This document shows, piece by piece, positions 17,167 to 25,157 of a DNA stretch of 44,979 bases. Positions within the stretch are counted from its first letter, which is position 1. Every line of letters starts with the position of its first letter. Origin of the DNA: an uncultured Lachnospiraceae bacterium (GTDB taxonomy: Bacteria; Bacillota; Clostridia; Lachnospirales; Lachnospiraceae); assembly GCA_910588125.1 (NCBI GenBank), contig CAJUPI010000021.1:1-44979 (forward strand), given 5' to 3'. Position numbers and translations under genes: made by a program. The notes under the pieces were generated by a model. The model saw nothing but the letters and a program-made list of their open reading frames with translations, ran no database searches and was not told where the DNA came from.

Positions 17167-17757
17167 ATGTCTGTGGAAACTATGCTTTCATTTTTGCAGG
17201 GCTGTGGCCCGGAGGGGAGGTTAGGCTTTCAGGTAGCGGTGCAGTGTGCGCCTGTACTTAAAGATGTAAAAATTTCAAATCTGATGACAGGGAAACCGGG
17301 AGCCTGGCGATGCATCAGGGAAAAGTTAAAGCAAAGCCGGGTCATATGCGTGCCGCTGTATCAGGACGGAGAAAAAGAAGTATTGTTCTTGTACCGCTAT
17401 GAGCGATTGGAAGAACATTTGCAGAGGGGGAAGGTGCAACAGTTTCTAAGAAATTGCGGGTATGAAGAATATGAGGTGACAGCGGTACTTAAGCAGCTGC
17501 GCAGGAGATATTTGCAATATGCCGGGGCCGGCGGAGATTTTCCTCATGAGCTTGGGGTGCTGCTGGAATATCCGGTAGAGGATGTGGAAGGATTTATTGC
17601 TAATCATGGGCAGAACAGCCTGACAGCGCGATACTGGAAAGTATACCATAACCAACCGGAGGCAGAGCGGATTTTCCGCATGTATGATGAGGCGAAGGAA
17701 CAGACATTGCAGGAAATTATCCAGGGTTCGTCGCTGCGGGAAGTGACGGTCTTTTGA
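17167..17757 (+). CDS. DUF3793 family protein
   Basis: ATG 17167 is preceded by AAAGGAGGAGG. A longer frame from 17005 would include the promoter itself, so the short start is firm. The 196-residue cytosolic product carries the family hallmark FPHELGVLLEYPVEDVEGFI and the following NSLTARYWKVYHN segment near the C-terminus. CVPLYQDGEKEVLFLYRYERL is also typical. The biochemical role of DUF3793 is not known. Family members in Clostridia sit near metal transport or flavodoxin-type genes and may be expressed under metal limitation. Here a palindromic operator overlaps its promoter and a zinc-type importer follows 325 bp downstream, in line with that. Confidence 0.88.
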   Translation: MSVETMLSFLQGCGPEGRLGFQVAVQCAPVLKDVKISNLMTGKPGAWRCIREKLKQSRVICVPLYQDGEKEVLFLYRYERLEEHLQRGKVQQFLRNCGYEEYEVTAVLKQLRRRYLQYAGAGGDFPHELGVLLEYPVEDVEGFIANHGQNSLTARYWKVYHNQPEAERIFRMYDEAKEQTLQEIIQGSSLREVTVF

Positions 17758-17772
17758 AGATTAGAGAAAAAT

Positions 17773-17829
17773 GGCGGTTTGCGTTCACTGAAGAGAAATT
17801 TCTTTATAAGTGAAAAGCAAATGGCCATT
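17773..17829 (+). terminator. Hairpin after the DUF3793 gene
   Basis: AATGGC-TTTGC-TTCACT pairs, with small bulges, with AGTGAA-GCAAA-GCCATT, and the right arm runs into ATTTTTGA. A likely rho-independent terminator. Confidence 0.6.
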
Positions 17830-17837
17830 TTTGAGGA

Positions 17838-17998
17838 TGTTGCAAAATAAACCGCCTGTCATTTCTTTGTCATGTGTTCAGCTGGTTCACGTACACGAAG
17901 TCTGCTCTTAACGGACAAAGCCCGCTAATATCAGACAGTATGTTTATGAACAGCCGGATACAAGATAAGAGAAATGACAGGTGGTTTATTTTGCAACA
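17838..17998. repeat. 161-bp MITE-like element with 29-bp inverted ends
   Basis: The left end 17838-17866 (TGTTGCAAAATAAACC...) and right end 17970-17998 are inverted copies matching at 28 of 29 positions. The 103-bp interior encodes nothing recognisable. The element lies between the DUF3793 terminator and the promoter of the zinc importer. It is unrelated to the palindromic repeats elsewhere in the window. No clear target duplication was found. Confidence 0.75.
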
Positions 17999-18016
17999 CC
18001 CTCTTTCGAAAAACAC

Positions 18017-18045
18017 TTGAAAAGGCGGTTTGAGTAGCATATAAT
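18017..18045 (+). promoter_or_regulatory. Promoter of the zinc importer operon
   Basis: TTGAAA (18017-18022), a 17-base spacer and a perfect TATAAT (18040-18045), 37 bases before the start codon. No copy of the upstream GTTAGCA palindrome is seen here. Confidence 0.7.
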
Positions 18046-18082
18046 AGGCAGGAAAAATAAACTGGCAGAAAGCAGGAGGGCA

Positions 18083-19165
18083 ATGAACGAGATACCGATG
18101 AAACGCCGGTGGCTGTGGCGACTGGCCAGTTGGCTTTTGATCCTTGTATTGGCCGGATGCAGCGGAGCCCGGCCGGAAGGAGGAGCGCAACGAAACGATC
18201 TGACGGATCACAGGCTGAATGTAGTCGCGACAATCTTTCCCTATTATGATTTTGTCCGGCAGATTGGCGGTGAATGGGTGGATTTGACTCTGATAGTACC
18301 GGCGGGGATGGACAGCCATTCCTTTGAGCCGACTCCGGCTGATATGCGAAGGATTCAGGAGGCCGATGTACTGATTTGCAATGGCGGAGCCATGGAACAC
18401 TGGTTGGATCAGGTACTGGAGGCCGTGGATGCGTCAGAGATTACGGTGGTAGTCCTGATGGATTATGTGGATATTGTAGAGGAAGAGCTGGTAGAGGGTA
18501 TGGAGAACGAGGCTCATGGAGATCATGCAGGTGAGGAAGGTTTTTCCGATCAGCAGAAGCATACAGGACATGAGCAGGAAAAGGAAAGCTTTCAAATATC
18601 CGGGATCGATGATGACGGATACCATGTTGACATTGAATATGATGAGCATATCTGGACTTCTCCAGTAAATGCTATGAAGATGACAGAGATTATTTGCGCG
18701 GTGCTGGGGCAGGAGGATCCGCCCCATGCAAAAGAATATCAGGCAGCTGCCAGTGCATATCGGATAGAATTGGAGCGGATTGACCGCGAATTGCGGCAGG
18801 TGATGGGCGAACGCCGGCGTAATCTGATTGTGTTGGGGGACAAGTTCCCGTTTCGCTATTTGGCAGAGGAGTATGATTTGGATTATCGGGCTGCCTTTTC
18901 CGGGTGCAGCACGGATACAGAGCCCAGCGCCAGGACGATTGCTTATCTGATCGATAAGGTAAAGCAAGAGCGGATTCCGGTAATTTATTATCTGGAGCTT
19001 AGCAGTACCCGGGTGGCGGAGATTATCAGTGAGGAGACCGGGGCACAGCCGCTTTTATTGCATTCCTGCCATAATGTGACCAGGCGGCAGATGGAAGCCG
19101 GTGTGACCTATGTAGAGCTGATGGAGCAGAATGTTGAGAATCTGAGAAAAGGGTTGGATGAATGA
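18083..19165 (+). CDS. znuA: Zinc-type ABC transporter substrate-binding lipoprotein (ZnuA/AdcA-like)
   Basis: A 360-residue cluster A-I binding protein. The signal peptide ends in lipobox LAGC, so it is a membrane-anchored lipoprotein. AGGAGG is only three bases from ATG 18083; ATG 18098 would give a tidier signal (MKRRWLWRL) but lies 18 bases from it, so the start is uncertain. Metal ligands are suggested by MDSHSFEPTPAD, the His before WTSPVNAMKM, and the later domain with YYLELSSTRVAEIISEETGAQ. A loop near residues 145-170 is rich in His, Asp and Glu (HGDHAGEEG, KHTGHEQE), the usual mark of zinc rather than manganese binding proteins. It is first gene of the importer operon, with a four-base overlap to the ATPase. 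Confidence 0.9.
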   Translation: MNEIPMKRRWLWRLASWLLILVLAGCSGARPEGGAQRNDLTDHRLNVVATIFPYYDFVRQIGGEWVDLTLIVPAGMDSHSFEPTPADMRRIQEADVLICNGGAMEHWLDQVLEAVDASEITVVVLMDYVDIVEEELVEGMENEAHGDHAGEEGFSDQQKHTGHEQEKESFQISGIDDDGYHVDIEYDEHIWTSPVNAMKMTEIICAVLGQEDPPHAKEYQAAASAYRIELERIDRELRQVMGERRRNLIVLGDKFPFRYLAEEYDLDYRAAFSGCSTDTEPSARTIAYLIDKVKQERIPVIYYLELSSTRVAEIISEETGAQPLLLHSCHNVTRRQMEAGVTYVELMEQNVENLRKGLDE

Positions 19166-19863
19166 AACCGTTTATTGTGTGTGAGCATGCGGATTTTGGA
19201 TATGAAAATCAGGACGCGGTGGTGGATTTGAGTATCACCATTGATCCCGGTGATTACCTGTGCATTGTGGGGGCCAATGGCTCTGGCAAAAGCACATTGA
19301 TCAAAGGGCTTTTAGGATTGCTGGCGCCGACGGCCGGTACTCTGATAGTGGCAGAAGAGCTGCGGCGCGGAGGGATCGGTTATCTTCCACAGCAGACGGC
19401 GGCACAGCGGGATTTTCCGGCTACCGTTTTTGAAGTGGTGCTTTCCGGGACGCTTGGCCGTCGGGGAAACCGTCCTTTTTATTCCCAGGAGGAAAGACGT
19501 CTGGCAAGGCAAAGCATGGAACGCCTGGGAATTACGGAGTTGAGAAAACAATGTTATCGGGAGCTTTCCGGCGGACAGCAGCAACGAGTACTGATTGCGC
19601 GTGCGTTATGCGCCACGGAACAGATGTTGATTTTAGACGAACCGATCACCGGGCTGGATCCCTCGGCAATTCAGGAGTTCTACCGTTTGATTCGGGAACT
19701 GAACGAGAGAGATCATATTACGATTGTGATGGTGTCTCACGATATCCGCAGTATTATTGGCCAGGCAAATAAGATACTGCATATGCAGCAGCGGGCATTG
19801 TTTTTTGGGCCGGCTGCAGATTATGCCCGGAGTACGGCCGGGAAAGCCTTTTTGGAAAGCTGA
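19162..19863 (+). CDS. znuC: Metal ABC transporter ATP-binding protein (ZnuC-like)
   Basis: A 233-residue ATPase with Walker A GANGSGKS (37-44), signature LSGGQQQR, Walker B LILDEP and the switch His in VMVSHD. It powers uptake through the permease encoded next. The ATG overlaps the stop of the binding-protein gene (ATGA), showing translational coupling. Family: zinc/manganese importer ATPases; specificity is inferred from the histidine-rich binding protein upstream. Confidence 0.93.
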   Translation: MKPFIVCEHADFGYENQDAVVDLSITIDPGDYLCIVGANGSGKSTLIKGLLGLLAPTAGTLIVAEELRRGGIGYLPQQTAAQRDFPATVFEVVLSGTLGRRGNRPFYSQEERRLARQSMERLGITELRKQCYRELSGGQQQRVLIARALCATEQMLILDEPITGLDPSAIQEFYRLIRELNERDHITIVMVSHDIRSIIGQANKILHMQQRALFFGPAADYARSTAGKAFLES

Positions 19864-19908
19864 GGCTTGCCGGGAAGACGAGGGAAGAAAGGATAAGGAG
19901 GAGCGGAA

Positions 19909-20742
19909 ATGAAAATGATACAGGAAATGCTGTCCTATCCGTTTTTGGTGCGGGCTTTGTTTGGGGGCGTGCTGGTGTCGCTTTGCGCGGCGCTTTTAGG
20001 CGTCAGCCTGGTGCTGAAACGGTATTCTATGATTGGGGACGGGCTTTCCCATCTGTCCTTCGGTGCGCTGTCGATTGCCGTGGCGGTGGGATGGCAGCCT
20101 CTGGCGGTATCTATTCCGGTGGTGACGCTTGCCGCATTCTTCCTTTTGCGTCTCACGGAAAACAGCAAAGTAAAAAGCGACGCGGCGATTGCCATGATAT
20201 CTGCCTCGGCCCTGGCAATCGGAATTGTGGTGACTTCGCTGACTACGGGAATGACTACAGATGTCAGCAGCTATATGTTTGGCAGCATTCTGGCCATGAG
20301 CCGCCAGGATGTATATTTAAGCGTTATTTTGTCTTTGATTGTTTTAAGCCTTTTTGTTTTTTGCTATAACAAAATATTTGCGATTACCTTTGATGAGAAT
20401 TTTGCCAGGGCAACCGGGATCCGGGTAGGCTTTTATAACAGCCTGATTGCAGTGCTGACAGCGATAACAATTGTGCTGGGAATGCGGATGATGGGGGCGA
20501 TGCTGATTTCCAGCCTGGTGATATTTCCGGCGCTGACTTCGATGCGGCTTTTTAAAAGCTTTCGCAGTGTGATTCTCTGTTCGGGTATACTGTCGGTTCT
20601 CTGTTTTTGCATGGGGATTGTGGTATCTTATCGGATGTCTACGCCGGCAGGCGCCAGCATTGTCCTGGTAAATCTGGCTATGTATACCTTATTTATGATG
20701 ATACAAAGGAGGTGCAGGTTCCATGTCCGTATTGGGAAATAA
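19909..20742 (+). CDS. znuB: Metal ABC transporter permease (ZnuB-like)
   Basis: A 277-residue integral membrane protein with about eight hydrophobic helices and the ABC-3 family features GDGLSHLSFGALSIAVAVG and MRMMGAMLISSLVIFPAL. AAGGAGGAGCGGAA precedes ATG 19909. It forms the channel of the importer with the ATPase encoded 45 bases upstream. Its last 20 bases overlap the start of the ktrB gene, so the potassium uptake genes are probably co-transcribed, which is an unusual operon content. Confidence 0.93.
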   Translation: MKMIQEMLSYPFLVRALFGGVLVSLCAALLGVSLVLKRYSMIGDGLSHLSFGALSIAVAVGWQPLAVSIPVVTLAAFFLLRLTENSKVKSDAAIAMISASALAIGIVVTSLTTGMTTDVSSYMFGSILAMSRQDVYLSVILSLIVLSLFVFCYNKIFAITFDENFARATGIRVGFYNSLIAVLTAITIVLGMRMMGAMLISSLVIFPALTSMRLFKSFRSVILCSGILSVLCFCMGIVVSYRMSTPAGASIVLVNLAMYTLFMMIQRRCRFHVRIGK

Positions 20743-22096
20743 TCTGTTCAGGAAACTATATTACGCCCGCAATCATTTGACGCAAACGCAGTTTATTGCC
20801 TATGGCTTTTTGGGAATCATACTGACAGGTACGGTGTTGCTGATGCTTCCTGTCTCCAGCCGGACTGGCGAGGCCAGCAGTTTTTTAAACTGTCTGTTTA
20901 CCGCTACCAGCGCCTCATGTGTAACCGGACTGGTGGTATATGACACCTGGAGCCATTGGTCAATATTTGGACAGCTGGTCATTTTGACAATGATCCAGAT
21001 TGGCGGGCTTGGGTTCGTGACGATTGGTGTATTTCTTTCTATTGTCCTGCGCCGGAGAATCGGACTAAAAGAACGGGGGCTAATGCAGGAAAGCGTCAAT
21101 ACCTTACAGATCGGCGGGGTTGTGCGGCTGGCCAAAAAGATTGTGATCGGGACGGCTATATTGGAAGGGACGGGAGCGCTTCTCTTGGCAATTCGTTTTA
21201 TTCCCCAGTATGGGGTGGGAAGAGGCATTTATTATAGCTTTTTTCATTCTATTTCCGCATTTTGCAATGCAGGGTTTGACCTGATGGGCTGGCAGGGACC
21301 GTACAGTTCTCTGGTTGGCTATTATAACGACTGGCTGGTCAACCTGGTGATTATGTCATTGATTGTGATCGGCGGGATCGGTTTTATCGTTTGGGATGAT
21401 CTGAGCCGCCACTGGCTGCATTTTCATCGGTACATGCTTCATACCAAGATTGTCCTGCTGACCACATTTGTGTTGACTTTTGGCAGCGCCTGGTTGTTTT
21501 ACCGGTTTGAATCGGGAAATCTTCTGGTGGGGATGGATCTGAGCGGAAAGATTCTGACTTCCCTGTTTTCCTCTGTGACAGCCCGGACGGCCGGTTTTAA
21601 TACGGTAGATACAGGAATGCTGACAGATGCCAGCAAGATGCTGACGGTAATTCTGATGTTTATCGGCGGGAGCCCCGGTTCCACTGCCGGCGGGGTGAAA
21701 ACTACCACAATGATCGTGATTTATCTGCATCTGTGGTCAACAATCCGCAGAACTTATGGGGTCAATGCCTTTGGAAGAAGGCTGGAGGACGATGTATTAA
21801 AACAGGCCAGCGCTATTTTCATGATCAATTTGACGCTGGCATTGACCGTATCACTTTTCATCATGGCAACCCAGAAATACCCGGTGATGGATGTGCTGTT
21901 TGAGACATTTTCGGCGATCGGCACAGCAGGGATGACTACAGGTATTACACGCGGATTAAATGCGGCGTCGCGGTTTGCAGTGGTATTTTTGATGTATTGT
22001 GGCCGGGTGGGCAGCTTGTCGTTTGCCCTCTCTTTTACCCAGCGCAAAAAAGTGGCGCGGGTGCAACAGCCGGTGGGGAGGATCACCATCGGATAA
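20723..22096 (+). CDS. ktrB: Potassium uptake channel subunit KtrB/TrkH
   Basis: A 457-residue membrane protein of the SKT superfamily. The four selectivity-filter loops are visible in order: TSASCVTGL, SISAFCNAGFDL, TARTAGFNTVD and SAIGTAGMTTGIT, each with the essential Gly. Length fits KtrB, and the gated channel needs a KtrA ring, encoded next. ATG 20723 has AAAGGAGG upstream, inside the end of znuB, so translation is probably coupled to the zinc permease. Confidence 0.95.
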   Translation: MSVLGNNLFRKLYYARNHLTQTQFIAYGFLGIILTGTVLLMLPVSSRTGEASSFLNCLFTATSASCVTGLVVYDTWSHWSIFGQLVILTMIQIGGLGFVTIGVFLSIVLRRRIGLKERGLMQESVNTLQIGGVVRLAKKIVIGTAILEGTGALLLAIRFIPQYGVGRGIYYSFFHSISAFCNAGFDLMGWQGPYSSLVGYYNDWLVNLVIMSLIVIGGIGFIVWDDLSRHWLHFHRYMLHTKIVLLTTFVLTFGSAWLFYRFESGNLLVGMDLSGKILTSLFSSVTARTAGFNTVDTGMLTDASKMLTVILMFIGGSPGSTAGGVKTTTMIVIYLHLWSTIRRTYGVNAFGRRLEDDVLKQASAIFMINLTLALTVSLFIMATQKYPVMDVLFETFSAIGTAGMTTGITRGLNAASRFAVVFLMYCGRVGSLSFALSFTQRKKVARVQQPVGRITIG

Positions 22097-22126
22097 CTAT
22101 ACATGGATTGAGAGGAGGATTTCCTT

Positions 22127-22780
22127 ATGAAATCAATTTTAATTATCGGTATGGGGCGGTTTGGCCGCCATTTGTGTACAAACCTGGCAAAACTGGGAAA
22201 TCAGATAATGATTGTGGATGAGAACGAGGAAACTCTGGAAGATATGCTGGATTACGTGGTCAGCGCGAAGATCGGCGACTGTACCAATGAGGCAGTATTG
22301 AAAAGCCTGGGGATTGATAATTTTGATATCTGCTTTATCTGTATCGGGACGAATTTCCAGAGCAGCCTGGAAATCACCAGCATGGTGAAGGAGCTGGGAG
22401 GAAAATACGTCGTGAGCAAAGCCAACCGGGATATCCACGCCAAGTTTTTACTGCGCAATGGCGCTGACGAGGTCATCTATCCGGATCGGGATATCGCCGA
22501 AAAGCTGGCGGTCCGTTACAGCGCCAACCATGTGTTTGATTACATTGAGCTGACAGAAGAATTTTCCATCTATGAGATCCCACCATTGCCGGAATGGGTG
22601 GGTAAAAGCATTATTGAATTATCCATCCGGAACAAGTACCACATCAGCATCCTGGCCACCAAAGAAGGAGAGCGGGCAAAGCTGATGCCACCGGCAGACT
22701 ATGTGATCCGGGAGGATGAACACCTGATGGTGATTGGGAAAAATGAAGATGTCAACAGGATCCTGAAACAACTGCGATAG
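22127..22780 (+). CDS. ktrA: Potassium uptake regulatory subunit KtrA (RCK protein)
   Basis: A 217-residue cytosolic protein. The N-terminal Rossmann RCK domain starts MKSILIIGMGRFGRHL (GxGxxG nucleotide site, later IVDENEE with its acidic ligand). The C-terminal RCK_C domain (about 135-217) ends in DEHLMVIGKNEDVNRI. It forms an octameric ring that gates KtrB by binding ATP/ADP or NAD(H), and c-di-AMP may bind the C-domain in relatives. GAGAGGAGG precedes the ATG. It is the last gene of the operon; the next gene is convergent. Confidence 0.95.
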   Translation: MKSILIIGMGRFGRHLCTNLAKLGNQIMIVDENEETLEDMLDYVVSAKIGDCTNEAVLKSLGIDNFDICFICIGTNFQSSLEITSMVKELGGKYVVSKANRDIHAKFLLRNGADEVIYPDRDIAEKLAVRYSANHVFDYIELTEEFSIYEIPPLPEWVGKSIIELSIRNKYHISILATKEGERAKLMPPADYVIREDEHLMVIGKNEDVNRILKQLR

Positions 22781-22813
22781 TTTTTGTTCACCGGGGTAAG
22801 CTGCTTGGCTATA

Positions 22814-23122
22814 TTACTTCAGTTTTTGATCCAGGTACGTCCAAAGCCGGTACATCAAAAATCCCCAGGAAAAAAACAAAAAGAGGAGAACTCCTAAGGG
22901 AACCGGGTTTTCGTAATGGTCAGGCAGGAAGTATTTTTGCCAGCCGGGAATATCAGTATAATAATATTGGCCCGGTCCGAAGTCGATGCCAGCGACCTGC
23001 CCCATATTGTTTGCCATCATGTAGACAGCAATAAAAATAGCAGCCACGAAGAAAATGACTCCGGCAGTACATATTATTTTCAAGGGAGTCAAGGATCCGG
23101 ATGATGATTTTCCTTTATTCAT
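22814..23122 (-). CDS. Small two-helix membrane protein, unknown function
   Basis: The second ATG of the frame (23122) is chosen because AAAGG then lies at normal spacing; the ATG at 23128 is only two bases from it. The 102-residue product has a hydrophobic helix near residues 14-36 (IICTAGVIFFVAAIFIAVYM) and another near 76-92 (PLGVLLFLFFSWGFLMYRLW). Between them lies a 35-residue loop with PGQYYYTDIPGW. I recognise no family. It follows the YeiH-like gene on the same strand by 137 bases and may be its accessory subunit, but a hairpin lies between them. Confidence 0.65.
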   Translation of the reverse strand: MNKGKSSSGSLTPLKIICTAGVIFFVAAIFIAVYMMANNMGQVAGIDFGPGQYYYTDIPGWQKYFLPDHYENPVPLGVLLFLFFSWGFLMYRLWTYLDQKLK

Positions 23123-23163
23123 GACCATGTCCTTTCTGAACGATTATTTGCAGGAAGTTATCC

Positions 23164-23217
23164 GCCCCTTCTCATATCCTGTGCCCAGTGATTCTGTTCA
23201 AAGAATAGAGAAGGGGC
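23164..23217 (-). terminator. Inverted repeat between the YeiH-like gene and the small membrane gene
   Basis: GCCCCTTCTC (23164-23173) and GAGAAGGGGC (23208-23217) are perfect 10-bp arms around a 34-base loop. There is no U-tract, so it may be an attenuator or processing site rather than a full terminator. Confidence 0.35.
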
Positions 23218-23259
23218 CGATGGCTAATTTTGCAACGCCTTACTCTGGCGCCATATGGT

Positions 23260-24657
23260 TTAGACGGTGATGTTCGGGATAGGGAAAATCCGTCCGGAAA
23301 GCAACAGCCAGGCGACGACAAAGGTTAAAACGAGATTGAATACCTGGCCTACAATATAGAGGACAAACGGTTTGCCGCCCTGGAATTGCTCGGCCATTTC
23401 TTTAAAGTTGGTTTCCAGGCCAATGCAGGTGAAGGCAAGAGCGAAACACCAGGTTTGGAATTCCTTGATGTCCGACAGGATTTTGGCAGTAGATTCTACG
23501 CCGATGGTGTTTTGGAAGACAAAGGAAAAGAACAGGGAGGCTCCCAGAAAGCCCAGGATAAATTTGGGGAATCTGTGCCAGATTTCAGAGGCGCCAACAG
23601 TCTGATTCTTTGTCTTATCTACCTTGGTGGTGAAGAACACAGCCACAGCGAAGGCGACAAAGCCGATCAGGATATTCTGAATCATTTTTACCAGAGCAGC
23701 TACCTGTCCGGCCAGTTCGCCCAAGGCATTGCCCGCCAGCACAACGGCGCCGGTAGAGTCAACCGTACCGCCGATCCATGCTCCGCCAACCATCGGATCC
23801 AGGGCGACTACTTTACAGAACAGCGGCATGCCGACCATCATTAAAACTGTGAAGATCAGAGAGATACCTACCGCAAAGGTCAGATCTGTCTTTTTCGCTT
23901 TACAGGCAGCAGCTGTAGCAATTGCGGCGGAAGTACCGCAGACGGAAGTCGCGGCTGCGATGGTCATGACCATCCGTTTGTTTTCCATCTTTAAATATTT
24001 TGTTCCTAAAAGCCACATGAAAATAATAACCACAGGAGTTACTGCCCAGGCGATTCCTAATCCGTAAAGCCCAAATTTCTGGATATTGGAGAAGAGCACG
24101 GAAGCGCCCATAAGCACTAATCCTGTCTTTATGTAGAATTCTGTCTGAATGGCGGGTTTCAGCCAATCCGGCACTTTCAAAAGATTGGAGATAACCAGAC
24201 CCAGAATCAGGGCCCAGAAGGCATATTCAAGATATTTGCTGAAGATAACCTGTGAAGAAATCAAGCGTACCACACAGGTCAGGACGAACAGGCCCAGAAA
24301 AGCCACAGCGTATTTGGCAATGTTTTTTCCCATAAGCTGGTTGGAGACGGCGAAGATAACAATCAGCGCGATCAATGTCAGCAAAATGCCGCCCCAGGTG
24401 GAAAAACACGCTTCGCCGCCGTTGAAAAATTTCAAAACGGATCCGTGATCGGCATCCCCCCATTTGCCAAATGTGCCTGCTTTAAAGGCAAAGGCGCCGC
24501 TGATAACTCCGACAGATGCAATGGCGATGATGATAAATGCGCCCCAGATAGACAGCCAGTCTTCTTTGTGCAGCATGTCTGAAAGCTGGAATTTCTCGGC
24601 GACTACTACATCGTCGTTGACAGGAGCCTGGCTGACTGTTGCAGTTTTTTTACTCAT
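23260..24657 (-). CDS. YeiH-type putative sulfate exporter family transporter
   Basis: A 465-residue membrane protein with about 11 hydrophobic helices, of the PF03601 (Cons_hypoth698, YeiH) family. The family core is clear: FYIKTGLVLMGASVLF, AAATSVCGTSAAIATAAA and GGAWIGGTVDSTGAV. AAGGAGGGT precedes ATG 24657. Family knowledge: named as sulfate exporters from weak evidence; the substrate is uncertain. The 90-residue N-terminal extension with one extra helix is somewhat long compared with short YeiH proteins. Upstream lie a TTGCTT/TACAAT promoter and many TGACAA motifs, including a 10-bp inverted repeat in the leader, pointing to specific regulation. Confidence 0.9.
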   Translation of the reverse strand: MSKKTATVSQAPVNDDVVVAEKFQLSDMLHKEDWLSIWGAFIIIAIASVGVISGAFAFKAGTFGKWGDADHGSVLKFFNGGEACFSTWGGILLTLIALIVIFAVSNQLMGKNIAKYAVAFLGLFVLTCVVRLISSQVIFSKYLEYAFWALILGLVISNLLKVPDWLKPAIQTEFYIKTGLVLMGASVLFSNIQKFGLYGLGIAWAVTPVVIIFMWLLGTKYLKMENKRMVMTIAAATSVCGTSAAIATAAACKAKKTDLTFAVGISLIFTVLMMVGMPLFCKVVALDPMVGGAWIGGTVDSTGAVVLAGNALGELAGQVAALVKMIQNILIGFVAFAVAVFFTTKVDKTKNQTVGASEIWHRFPKFILGFLGASLFFSFVFQNTIGVESTAKILSDIKEFQTWCFALAFTCIGLETNFKEMAEQFQGGKPFVLYIVGQVFNLVLTFVVAWLLLSGRIFPIPNITV

Positions 24658-24685
24658 AGTACCCTCCTTAATATTGAGTGATTGA

Positions 24686-24709
24686 GGATTGTCAATCAGT
24701 TGACAATCC
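24686..24709. promoter_or_regulatory. Perfect 10-bp inverted repeat in the YeiH-gene leader
   Basis: GGATTGTCAA (24686-24695) and TTGACAATCC (24700-24709) with a 4-base centre lie between the promoter and the start codon. It may be a DNA operator or an RNA hairpin, and it shares the TTGACAA core with the repeated motifs upstream. Confidence 0.55.
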
Positions 24710-24735
24710 TGTTAAAATATTGACAACCAAAGACT

Positions 24736-24764
24736 ATTGTAATAAAGATTTTGTAAAAAAGCAA
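24736..24764 (-). promoter_or_regulatory. Promoter of the YeiH-type transporter gene
   Basis: On the minus strand TTGCTT (24764-24759) and TACAAT (24741-24736) are 17 bases apart and 79 bases before the start codon. Confidence 0.5.
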
Positions 24765-24947
24765 TTGACATTTTTTCTAACAATGATAAGAAATATTGTG
24801 TTAAATTGACAGAACATACAAAAATAATGTTACTAATTTGTTAAAAAAGAGGGAAAATTGTGATGGGTAGAATTGTCGGACAATAAAAGTGACAAAAGTT
24901 AAAATGACAAAAAATTGACAAACATGGAAGGCGAGAGGGGAGAACCA

Positions 24948-25049
24948 ATGGCTCTAGCAGTAATTACTGTAAAGGAAAAAGCCGGAAAAATTAGAAGAAA
25001 CCTCTTGCAATTGGCATTTCCCGGTGTTATAATGCATATGATAACATGA
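24948..25049 (+). CDS. Possible 33-codon small ORF before rimP
   Basis: ATG 24948 has GAGGGGAG seven bases upstream and encodes MALAVITVKEKAGKIRRNLL and 13 more residues. The last part overlaps the rimP promoter. No family is recognised. It could be a small peptide, a 5' relic or chance. Confidence 0.2.
   Translation: MALAVITVKEKAGKIRRNLLQLAFPGVIMHMIT
25005..25033 (+). promoter_or_regulatory. Promoter of the rimP-nusA-infB operon
   Basis: TTGCAA (25005-25010), a 17-base spacer and a perfect TATAAT (25028-25033), leaving a leader of about 115 bases before rimP. Confidence 0.75.
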
Positions 25050-25064
25050 TAGATGACAAATAGT

Positions 25065-25095
25065 AGAGTGGGCATACGTCCACTCTTACTTTTTG
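25065..25095 (+). terminator. Leader hairpin/attenuator before rimP
   Basis: AGAGTGG (25065-25071) pairs with CCACTCT (25080-25086), followed by TACTTTTT. It has the form of an intrinsic terminator inside the 5' leader, which suits attenuation control of the operon (NusA itself acts on such hairpins). Confidence 0.55.
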
Positions 25096-25157
25096 GTATG
25101 GGGACAGCTCATGGCGAGGGCGGGAGCCGGCTATGACTGGTAGGAAGAGGTGACAGG

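Larger units (their letters stand above)
24700..25060. repeat. Cluster of TGACAA/TTGTCA motifs
   Basis: TGACA or its complement occurs near 24692, 24701, 24721, 24766, 24807, 24890, 24905, 24916 and 25053, plus the palindrome TTGTC-G-GACAA at 24873-24883. Several neighbours are about one helical turn (11 bp) apart. Some copies can also serve as -35 boxes. This fills most of the 500-bp gap between the divergent YeiH and rimP genes. Confidence 0.6.
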
